The notes below the pieces were generated by a model. That model was not told the origin of the DNA. It worked only from the letters and a program-made list of their open reading frames with translations, and searched no databases. Below, one piece after another: positions 54,274 to 64,000 of a DNA stretch of 64,000 nt (positions are counted from its first letter, which is position 1; every line of letters starts with the position of its first letter). The stretch covers positions 11,876-75,875 of the forward strand of contig JTDE01003242.1 in assembly GCA_014338405.1 (NCBI GenBank). The letters run 5' to 3'. This DNA is from Paragonimus skrjabini miyazakii (taxonomy: Eukaryota > Platyhelminthes > Trematoda > Plagiorchiida > Troglotrematidae). The position numbers and the translations under genes were made by a program.

Positions 54274-57200
54274 GCGTTCATTGCACCGCCGTTCCCTCGT
54301 ATATTTAGTCGAGTGGCACCCACTGAGTTATACGACCACTTCGTTTGTTTCCGGTATTCCTTAAGCATTGTCTGTTGTATTCGTATACGGGTGCTATCAA
54401 CAGTAGGCTTTACACGCTGTAACCGCGGTAGAAAGAACTCGTGACTCAGTAGAAGTACAAACTATGTCACATTTACAGGCGGTAGCCTCATTCTTATGTG
54501 CGTGGACGAATGAGCGGTTGGTTGTTGAGGGCGTGACCAATCAGAACGCAGCTTGAATCTTAACGCGAGCGTGGGACACACGGGCGGCCTTGACGCGTAT
54601 ACAACATTGCCTTCTATGTGTACGTACGTCACGTTGTAGTCGAGTTTATACCCGAAACGAAAATCGGTTCATAGAATTTGAAAGCCATGAAATTCTATCT
54701 ATGCGATATTGAAGATTATGTGGAATACTTTTAGGATGCTGTACGAGAAACGAGGGTGTCTACCTCCGGTGATTACCTTCAATAAGAACATTATTATGTT
54801 CACCTACAGAATGCCCAAAAAAAATTACAGAAATAGCGCAACTTGTTAATAGCTTTGAATTGGAAGTAGTTTTTCGGCATTTAAAAAAGGCGAACCGTCG
54901 GCAAGTTTAGCACCAGTGTACCATTCGTTGTTCAATAAATTCGTCGTATGTACAGACGGTCATTTTGCGGTATCCATGGATTTTGTTGAATGTTAGTGCT
55001 TCAGTCGGTCGCTGGGGTTAATGTAATCTTGCATTTTCTCGCCCGATGACAATTTGATTTAGGTCTACCTACAAGGGCTAGTGTTCACCACTATCATATC
55101 GAGCCTCACACTCCTCAGTGAGGATCATCATTTGAATGTAAATGAACCAGAAGCGTTTCAGGATGCGTTTATGATACGTGTATGCACAGACGCAGCGACG
55201 AATGACCGTCCTTTTAGAGTCATTCGACCACGTTCTCGCTAGGCTCTAATTCAGTTGAGGTCTAACATACCTGACATGTTCTTCCCTAATTCATACGACG
55301 TCTACATGCTGAAGCACAAAATAATAGTTCCAGTGAGTATACAAAAATGTCAAGCGTTCATTTGTAGACGGTTTGCTTACAAAAATCAGAGTGTATACTA
55401 CGTTTTAAGCGTCGTCTTAGAAACATCTCTTGCTATCATGGAGGTGGGCTCAGTGGTGCACTCAATGTGCATGTGAAAATGCAAATTTCTTCAGTTGACA
55501 CAATATCTTCTGTGCCTCCTCCGTGGTTGCATCGGGCTTCTGGTTGAGTTGCTCATCGTCCTGCAGGTAGTCATCTCGTCCCTCGGTTGTTTTTCCACGT
55601 TGAACGCGCAGAACAAAATACTGCTCCCAGGTCTCCGAACAAAATTGAATTGACTAAATAGGAGACCATTTGCATCATTGGTGTTAACTTCACTTCGTTG
55701 CAGTTACTCTTGAAATAGTTTGCCATCAATTTCCCCATAGGAATAAAAATTATCGGTCACATCGCACTGTAGTTCATCGACAACATTCAGCATGGATATT
55801 TACCGGAAACCGGCCTTAGAAAATTCGCTGACCTAAACGTCTGGCTTTATGCCACAATACAGGTATGATGCAATATGTGAGAAACATGCATCTCCAACGC
55901 AGTGTTACGCTCATTATCAACCTCAATCTTCCAGAATTCGCATTTGAAAGACCATTTATTTCCTTGATCCACTTCTGGTGTCGCGGGTCCATTTAGGAGG
56001 TAAGCGTGTTAATCGAATGTTAGAACGCTTCCTGATATTTCGACGAGACATGACGTTGCCCGTAAGTAGAATGATCTATCACCGATGGAATATCATTTTT
56101 CTGGTTAAATCACAACCACTCTTGAAAGATACGCTTTCGGAATGACTGTGCGAACATGGAAGCTGTGTGGAATCAGCACCATGGAAACAACTAGGGAATC
56201 CATGTTTTCCAATTACCAGAGGGGAAAGGTTTTAACCGATCATGTTACCATCGAGAAACAACGTTACTCCATCTCTACTAAGTTTTCTTCCAGGTGCGGA
56301 TTAATGGTCTTTCCCTAGTGCCCTGTCGAAAAAGTATCTGCAATAGACGACAATCTCGTCAGTACTAAAAACAACCTTCGGTTAGCAGAGATGACGAGCC
56401 CTGTCAGAATTGATCGGTATTCTTTTTTGACATTTTTTCTTTCATCACAGATCGAAAACTGGTGAGTCGTACGTATTCGACCGACACTTCTTATTCTAGC
56501 AGCGGGGCATGGAAGGGTTTTATGTTAGTATGTTTACTAATTGAATATCCCTGTAAATGGTGCTGTCTACCCCTGTAATCTCTCCCATATTTCCCCGCAT
56601 GTTATAATCTCAACCTTTCAACTTTTGATCCGTATCACAAGGACGATGGCGTTATTCAGCATACCCTTCACCAAGGCGTGCTGAACAGTTTTTTTCTTGA
56701 TACTCCCAAACAACTTTGCTACCGAGCTTTTGCATGGTCTTTGACTGAGATTGACATTAAGGAATTCGTCTTCTACAGTAATTCGTTCATCTGTTTCATT
56801 CATGAATGCGACTTCTTGATGAAAAATTGTCTTGATAACACATACCGTTAGGTAAATAACATGTTTTTGCTTTGTTCGCTTGCAGTTTATTTGTGCTGGT
56901 TCCCAACCGTGTGTTATCGTTTAATCGCTAAGATGTCAGTAGTCAGCTGCAATCGATCGTGGGCAGTGATGATCAAAACACGAGGACATTAGGACGAAGC
57001 GATTTACCCTGAAATGCTCGTACATCCCTGTGTCAGCATGCACGAGTGTGTTTGCAGCAGTGTGTTGAGGCCGTTCCCTGATCCGACTCGGTTAGGAAGC
57101 ATGTTTTCACGTAAGACCCTTCAGTTAGACTTCCGTTGAATTAGTTTGGGCCCTTGTTTTTGTCGTTGGGTCCTCAGTTGTGGGACAATCGGCGCAATGG

Positions 57201-59879
57201 ACACAGCTCTGCGCAGCGTGTGCTTCTTAGCCTGGCATCACGGATTGGACGGTTTGTCCGCCTGTTACCCTGGTCGTCAGATGGTAGGGAGACGACCATC
57301 AAGTCACTCATTAAGTGACTGATTCAACTTGGGACAGCGAGTCAGGCGCGCCGTTTAATCATGCCTGACAGACTTCACGTTAAGTTCTTTACCTGTAATC
57401 CCACTGACGCTACAGGGATCACGACACGATGGTTCAGGCACGATGCAGTTTAAACAAACGACAACTTCAGTAAAATCTCTAATAAACTTAGAGGCAAGAT
57501 TGAGTGTTTATCTCTTTTTCGACCATCCCCTGACCTGAGATGACGAAGGCGACACTCGATCAGTCGAGTAATTCGACGAGGCCTCAGATTAGTTATGGAT
57601 GCCAATGCTGAACTCCGCAGAAGGTAGAATGTGAACACGACTGGCCGTCTGCAACACGGTCTGTTTCGTTATCGTTAGTGTGTGGATAGTTCGCAAATAA
57701 ACAATATCTGGTAACTTTCTGTTTAAAATAAAGCAGAACTGATTTCGTCATTGGATGAATTTCAGCTTGATTGGAAAGGCCATACGATGCACACACAAAA
57801 TATAATGAATCATTCTAATCATCACAAGTTGGGGGAGTAGTCTTTACTGATCGCGTTATTTTTCTAACACTGTCTACACTGTAACGTCATACCATGGTCA
57901 ACTATGAGGTAAACTTTTAATTTTGAAGTTTCGATTTAACTTAACGGCTTGTTTTGAACTTGATGATGGCAGGGTCACAGGTTGTAAACATGTTTACATA
58001 TCCACGGACTGTAAATCAGATGATTCGTGTACCCTCTTCCAATACACCGAGTCAGAATTTCGAATATGTCTGAGTGTAAACGTATACTATGTGACATATC
58101 TCTTCATTTTGGCAGAATACACGAGCGAACAGATAAACGTAATATTGGCGTCCCTAGAATCAGATATCAAGCTTGTTATGAACTTCTTCTCCCTCGTTAA
58201 ACACGAAAAAGAGGTAGTTGACATCTTGACGTATCCCATTTGCATTCGGAATGTGCCAGTAACCGCCAGAACGACTGAGGTTAAGTAAAATCAGCTGACA
58301 AATGCGAGCTATGAGGGAAAAGATCGTCGCGATCATCCTTCATTACAATGAAAAAGATGAATGCAAAAAGCAATCATAATTCACTACTTAGTTGTACACA
58401 TCATAAATCACGAGGCCTGTCTGGTTGTTTAACAGATTGTGGGCGGTGCAAACAATTTCGGTTTACTTACGTGTGCGCCTATCATAATGCCAATAGGCAG
58501 TGACGATTAAATATTGTGAGAATCTGCATTTGCTCATTCCTTGATAAAACAGTACATAGAGAAGAATAATGTGAGAATAAACAATCTACTATCAGTAGGA
58601 AACTTTGCCTTCATACCTGTCCACTGTATGTGTGTTGCATATCGAGACCGCAATTGTGTAGAAACGTTCGAGATCAGCTAAGTTAACTGTGCGTCTATTC
58701 GAAGACCTGCTATGTACACAATGGTCAAAGTCAATGTGTATAGAAAAGGAAACAATGGAATTTATAAGAACATACCAAAAAATGATGAATTTCAAAGTAT
58801 AGAAAACCTACTGGGACAAAGGAATTGGCCATATGCACCATTTCTTACTCAAGAGTTTCTCCATGTGCACTTGTCGCCAACATTCTCACTAGTTTACCCC
58901 GCACGCATGCATCACTGTGTACAAAATGGAACAATTGATCTCCCAAGATAGCGCAATCAAGTTGGAACGGTCGTTAGTTTTGGATGTAGATTATGACAAC
59001 AGGTGTACCGTAAACGTGTATGTCCAATCAAAGCACAATAGAATGAACTCACCGCAACTGTAGTTCAACTCAGATCTCTGGATACCGCACTACATACAGT
59101 TGTGTTGAGGAACTCCAAGGTTTCGTTTGGAAGAACGTAAGAATCTGATGTTCAAGCGAAAGTGTTCACTTAGTGGGACCCTGCGTTCTCGGACATAAAA
59201 GAACATCACTGGTGTAACGCTCACTAGATGTACGTTGAGTAACGCGTCCGATATCCACGGCCACGTAATGACAAAACGAATGTTGATGGTAGAAACAACG
59301 GTAATATTGACACAACGGTTACCGCAAAAACAAAGTACAAACCTCAGTTCGTTCCTGGTCCTGAGTACGTTTGAACAGTACAACGAAACAAGGTGAGGAG
59401 CTATGATCAAAAGATACAAGCAGGTACAACCGTTACGCTATGAGAACCGAAGTAAATGAAGCCGCAGTGGCACAACCTCGAACGTGAGAGAGGGAACCAA
59501 TAGAAATCATGCAATGTTGACAACGTATAAAAGTGGCGTAGCCTATGTCCCGGAACTGGGAGCCGGGCAACAAAGTTGGGAGTCCAGACCGAAAGGTTCA
59601 CCCAATGGGCACGCCTCCTGACCGAGTCAGGTGGGCGAACGGGCACAACACATCGCTGAAGCCACGGCCAGATTAGCTGACTGTGAGTAGAGTAGGGTGT
59701 ACACTCATTTCAAATAGTCACTCCGCAACATCGACCGAGTGTTATGACCACCACGGTCCTTAGGTATGACGACAGAAAACGTTCCAAGGTAGTTTAGGAG
59801 ATTGCATTCCGCCTTCGGTGAAAATGCGGAAAGCATCACTAGGGATTTTAGTACATAGGATGTGGGGACGCGATCGGTT
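54274..59879. other. Intergenic, mostly unrecognised
   Basis: Short frames have no known domain. A splice-bounded candidate exon is listed at 58116-58213. A TATAAAA at about 59527 precedes a GC-rich stretch (59540-59650) that could be a promoter or a solo LTR, but no terminal repeats were found. Confidence 0.3.
58116..58213 (+). CDS. Candidate exon of an unknown gene
   Basis: Bounded by the acceptor TCATTTTGGCAG and the donor GAG|GTAGTTG, 98 nt, phase 1 to 0. It encodes YTSEQINVILASLESDIKLV and MNFFSLVKHEKE, a regular amphipathic helix pattern. No family is recognised and no partner exons were confirmed. Confidence 0.25.
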
Positions 59880-60180
59880 ACCAGTGGATCGGTTCGAAGG
59901 CTGATGAACAGGTTTATAGCAACGGGCAATATTAATGACCTGCAAAGAAGTGATCAACTGCTCATATACACAGATGACTGTTCTACTAGTTATGTTGTGT
60001 AACGGGGGGCTAACTCGAGCACAGGGTCTACAGAGGACTTCCACAAAGCTTGAGGAACTAAAAGTGGCCATAACCTCGGAAAGTAATGCGATCTGCGAGA
60101 ATGGTTTGCAACGTGTCCTGTCCTCAGGCCTGGGAAGAATGCCTTGTGCAAACAAAATCGCGGAGAACACTGTGTATCCA
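59880..60180 (+). pseudogene. Very decayed LINE reverse transcriptase trace
   Basis: One frame reads NINDLQRSDQLLIYTDDCST, similar to the NDL....LLYADD motif of non-LTR reverse transcriptases, followed by stops. Only this motif supports the call. Confidence 0.3.
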
Positions 60181-60654
60181 TTGTGAACTTAATATTTATG
60201 TATTAGTGTTAAATTATCGACTATTCATTTGCCGGATAAGGGTGGTATTATGTATCATCCTTTAACCTCTACATTATATTCCTCCGGATGGTCCAGTTCA
60301 AAGTCAGTGATACAACACGAAACAAGAAACTAACAGCTTCAGACCATCGAAATTTCACCCGTTTGCTTTGAATTGTCTGTGCAACAGCTGTTTCGAAATC
60401 CGGTCACTAAACATTCCATAGGTGTAACCCGGACAATGAAGCCGATTGAGCATCAGCATGGGCTCAATCCCGTCCACGTCTTCTCACCGATGTATCTTAG
60501 TGCTCGGAATCATGTCCGACCGCCAAATCCCAAAAATACATCTTACGCATTGAGGATGGAAGTAGCTCAAATACCACAAATTCAACCGATGCAATATCCG
60601 GGTTTCATTACCGCAGCACCACAGCGCGGTAGACATGCAGCTTCGTTTTCCTTT

Positions 60655-60912
60655 TCAAGCTGTGGTTCTTCCAGCTGCGTCTTTCAAGACGTCCAATACA
60701 GTGCTAGCCTCCGTCAAGTGAGCTCGAAACTGGCGGCCCACAGACAGATCTGTCGACAAATTGCCATTCAGGTAGCAGAAATCTGTGCACCTATCCACAA
60801 TTTCTTCATTGATGCGAATTCCAAGGGCAAGCACAACACCTCGGCCCGGAGGATGTTGACAGAAGGAAGCTGACATACCTGTGTTGATGTCCAAACCAAT
60901 GTTCGTTGTCAT
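60655..60912 (-). pseudogene. LINE reverse transcriptase fragment
   Basis: The minus frame contains GIRINEEIVDRCTDFCYLNG and NLSTDLSVGRQFRAHLTEAS. This matches the G..I..V..FCYLGS.LSxDGSV..EI..RLxKAS block found just after the palm in many non-LTR elements. It ends at KDAAGRTTA. The plus-strand frame at 60373-60873 over the same DNA is a shadow. Confidence 0.5.
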
Positions 60913-63461
60913 GGTCGCGAAAACCGTGATGTTAAATTACCCCGCACGGGTAGGTAGAAAACGAGTTGGAAAGTCACCAAGTACAACGGGTGTCGATTGG
61001 TTCGATGGTACAGGCATATAAAGAATGAATAACCAAGGGCAAACGATCAATAACTAACTGATGAATCAGTTAGCACTTGTACACGTGATTGGGTAGTTTG
61101 TTGCATGACTTACTGGCATCAGTTAGGACGCGTGATTACGTGGGCGTTTAAGTGCGAGACTGAATGTCCGATTCCGATCCAACACATGGTCATTCTGTGA
61201 CGTTCTGTTTCACCGTATACAAGTAGCACACTATCATCTGCAAACAAAGACATACGCATAGTTGAATTATGTAACCGCTTTGAAAGGTCGAAACGTCCAA
61301 TTGTCAGTAAACTTCAGTCAGCGAGGCCTTCAAACTAGGCACCATCTTCAGAGTCCCGAAAGCGATTGTGGGCACTGCGGTCGAATAATGCCACTGAAAT
61401 AAAAAAAACACTCGACTACACACTGAAGTTCAGTTTGTAAGCACATACTAGCAATTGGGTGAGCCAATTCCATAGCCACAGTTCAAATGTGAGCACCGTA
61501 AGCTTATTTTCGTTCACAACTAGGAGCAACTAATGGCCAGCTCCGAGCGTAAATCAAGGACAACCTAACTGACATCGTAGTTACTGTGACAAATTGAGAA
61601 GTTGACTTTAAAGGTCAAACTTCAAAGCGGTCGAGACACATACAAGATTTCACTTGGCAGGCGATGAGAATTCAAAAAGAGGTCAATACTAATGACTGGC
61701 ACAAACAAATCTCAGGTGGCTAATGCATACAACATATAGAAACATAATAAATGGAGTGATAACCAGGCTGTGTTAGTTGCAACTCACCGGGTCACCAAGA
61801 AAGAAGACTCAGGGCATATTCAAAGAACGACATTAAAGTGATTTATTTGAACACATGATATCAATACCAAGGAGAAGAAATACTTTAACAAGCTCACTGT
61901 TACGGCTGAAAACATTTTCACAGACAATTAGATCAACGATTTACATCTAGTTTGTAACCATTCTCAAGAGGGTTATCATAATATGCCTGTAAAGTAACTG
62001 AACTGAACTATACTGAACACCCATTGTCTACAGAGAATCGCCGTTATTGAATTGGGTGTTGCTGTAATCTTTTGCCTATTAGATCCTACCCCAATAAGAA
62101 TCGGGCTTCTAAAAGCTATGATCAGTCGATTATTGGTGTACTGATAACGCAGCATTCAAGACAACGGAAACCGCCCCAGAAAATAGATAGTGCCGTTTCC
62201 ATCGGAAGTGGTGCATGTAATTTCGAACAGGACAGCATGCGGTGCCCACAATAGCATTTCACTTGACTCATTCCGGTATTCAATGGACATTCTATGCACA
62301 CAAACCTTTCAAAGTTAGCATGTTATCCAACAGAATATTCTATTTGAACATTGCATTTTCCCTAGTGTGGGCACCATTGCTACGTTGTGATGCGATTAAC
62401 AAATATTCAAACAGAATGAATCGTGATGGGTTATAAATAGTAGATTCGAACTTCCTGTTATTCTCTCCCACACGGACTAATGACTAGTTGTATAAGAATA
62501 AGCAAACTATTATATACAACTTCTCAGTAGGGGGGGTGGTTGGAATGAGAGTTGGTATTGACCATATCGCAATTTGGAACCCGGGATAAACTAAACAGTA
62601 TTGGGACCATGACATTACTCTGCTTCATGTAAATGATAATGTCAAAATTATCATAAGTCCATCTGCACGATTACATTTTCGACGTTCATACCCACATTCA
62701 ACATTTGAGATCAATTGATGAACTGTCCAAGAAATCCATACTTACCAAACATCATCGGTAATGCATCAGGGCTCAATGAATCAAACACCCTGGTAAAATC
62801 TGATGTAGTCGTAACTCGCACACGCAGACGCGTGTTTTCTCCGGGCCACATTCCCATGGTGTGCTCAACCTGAGTTGGTTCGATAATATTTACGAAGCAC
62901 TATCAAACAGTATCTAAATTTTACGAATATACCGCACCGTCTTAAGACCATAACATCGGAGTACGTTCGCAAATTGTGCATCGTCGATCCAACACAAGTG
63001 CATTTCAAGCACTGAAACACGGCCAGAAACAGTCTACATTAGGAACGAGAGACCAAATCCCCATTTATTGACATTTCTATCAACTTCCCTACGATGTTGT
63101 GCGACATGTTGTCATGTGCTCAAATACACCCACGTGGATTGCAACAAAGGAAGTGTAGAGTTTCGACGACTAACCGATGAGTAATGCTGTCGTCAACCGA
63201 GAGGACGATTTGATTTAAGCGCCAAAAACACACAATGGTGAACTCCAGTTTCGGTTGATCTTACTTGTTGCATAAAAAAATGTCAGGAATGAAATACTGA
63301 GTGAACTCATTTTGTACGCTGCAACCACTGAAACAATCGGTTGCGATCGCTGAAGCAAATCAATTTGTCACGCGCATCCATTTGTCCGTCACAAGTTTTA
63401 AGAGCACGACCAGGCGTTAGCGCGAGTGAATGGACTAGTGCACACATGCAGTGGTGCGTGT
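60913..63461. other. No recognised feature
   Basis: No gene or repeat was recognised upstream of the SRP RNA gene. Confidence 0.4.
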
Positions 63462-63761
63462 CAGCTGGGCGTGGTGGCGCGCGCCTGTAATCCGGCTACT
63501 TGGAGGCTTGGTGGCGGAATTTCACACGGTCGGGGGTTCTGGTGCTGGCTTGTTCATGTTGATCGGGCGTCCACGCTAAGCACGGCGCCGATATGGAGGG
63601 CCTGTCGGAGGGCGGGCCGTCCAGGTCGTGTAAAGAGGGGCGAACCGGCCCAGGGGGGAAACCCAGCAGGCAAAAGTCCCCGCGTGGTGCGGTAGCGGGA
63701 TAGCGCCTGTGAATGGCAGGCCAGTGGCAGCCCGGTCGGCGTGTGAAGACTGCCGCCTTTT
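63462..63761 (+). ncRNA. SRP RNA: 7SL (SRP) RNA gene
   Basis: About 300 bp, the usual length. The 5' Alu domain reads GCTGGGCGTGGTGGCGCGCG then CCTGTAATCCGGCTACTTGG, almost the metazoan 7SL start. The S domain has GATCGGGCGTCC, CGCCGATATGG, GGCGAACCGGCCCAGG, the helix 8 GGAA loop and AGCAGG (63665-63670) bound by SRP54, and AGCGGGATAGCGCCTGTGAA on the return strand. A TTTT at 63758-63761 is a Pol III terminator. The RNA is the scaffold of the signal recognition particle, which targets secretory ribosomes to the ER. Retention of both domains and a terminator argues for a real gene and not an Alu-like SINE. The exact 5' end is uncertain by a few bases. Confidence 0.92.
63758..63761 (+). terminator. 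Pol III terminator of the 7SL gene
   Basis: A TTTT run directly follows the closing strand of the Alu domain (GACTGCCGCC). Confidence 0.6.
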
Positions 63762-64000
63762 GTCCATCCTTACGCATCCTTACGCATACGCATACCTAAT
63801 GCACCGATATCGAAAGACGATATTTTTCCGAAAAATATGACGTGGCCTATTCATTATTGTCATCAGGTGCACTCGGCGGTGACACCTACCACCAACACAA
63901 GCTCATGTCAACCCGTAAACACAAGCGATGATAAGCCCGTGACTCTGTTGGCGAGTATCACAACTAGCGATACTCAACGACAAAATGCTCTGTTACACTA
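63762..64000. other. No recognised feature
   Basis: Contains ACGCATCCTTACGCATACGCATACC just after the 7SL terminator and nothing else recognisable. Confidence 0.4.

Noticed and set aside
60373..60873. A 166-residue plus-strand frame as a gene
   Set aside because: It lies partly over a minus-strand LINE reverse transcriptase fragment and has no recognisable domain.
63426..63777. GC-rich open frames on both strands
   Set aside because: They cover the 7SL RNA gene, and their coding look comes from its base composition.

Overview
This window is eukaryotic nuclear DNA, most probably from a parasitic flatworm (a digenean trematode fits best, a tapeworm is possible). The reasons are one host gene split into small exons separated by introns of up to 16 kb, many decayed RTE-clade LINEs ending in ATG/CAT microsatellites, a Penelope-like element with a GIY-YIG domain, a Ty3/gypsy relic, and a short tRNA-like repeat carrying a hammerhead-ribozyme core, a combination known from schistosomes. 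The genus cannot be fixed from sequence alone.

The main host gene runs on the + strand from about 11.4 to 53.6 kb. Eight exons (11379-11456, 15437-15530, 15794-16028, 21727-21780, 30930-31137, 47035-47103, 49534-49783, 53499-53569) join with all phases compatible into 352 codons plus a stop. The product matches the C-terminal two thirds of TMX3, a transmembrane thioredoxin-related protein disulfide isomerase: lumenal thioredoxin-like domains, one membrane helix, and a cytosolic tail ending in the ER-retrieval motif KKNR. The exons for the signal peptide and the redox-active thioredoxin domain were not found and probably lie left of the window.

The other clear host gene is a 7SL (SRP) RNA at 63.46-63.76 kb, + strand.

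Layout. 0-1.8 kb: little recognisable. 1.8-7.6 kb: minus-strand Ty3/gypsy pol relic, interrupted and flanked by two inverted RTE fragments. 9.1-9.6 kb: RTE tail. 13.5-15.05 kb: 5'-truncated Penelope-like element nested in an RTE tail with a 9-bp target duplication. 16.5-27.1 kb: two arms of about 2.6-2.8 kb, inverted, enclosing the 54-nt TMX3 exon. 27.2-29.1 kb: the best preserved RTE reverse transcriptase. 31-36 kb: more RTE pieces and one SINE. 37.57-38.01 kb: head-to-head SINE pair with hammerhead cores. 43-46.6 kb: near full-length but broken RTE. 50-63 kb: mostly unrecognised, with traces of mariner and LINE reverse transcriptase.

The strongest candidates for something new are the tRNA-like SINE with an embedded hammerhead core, and the frame-preserving TMX3 exon held between large inverted repeats, a geometry that favours exon skipping or circular RNA. 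All family assignments are by eye from motifs; nothing was searched against a database.
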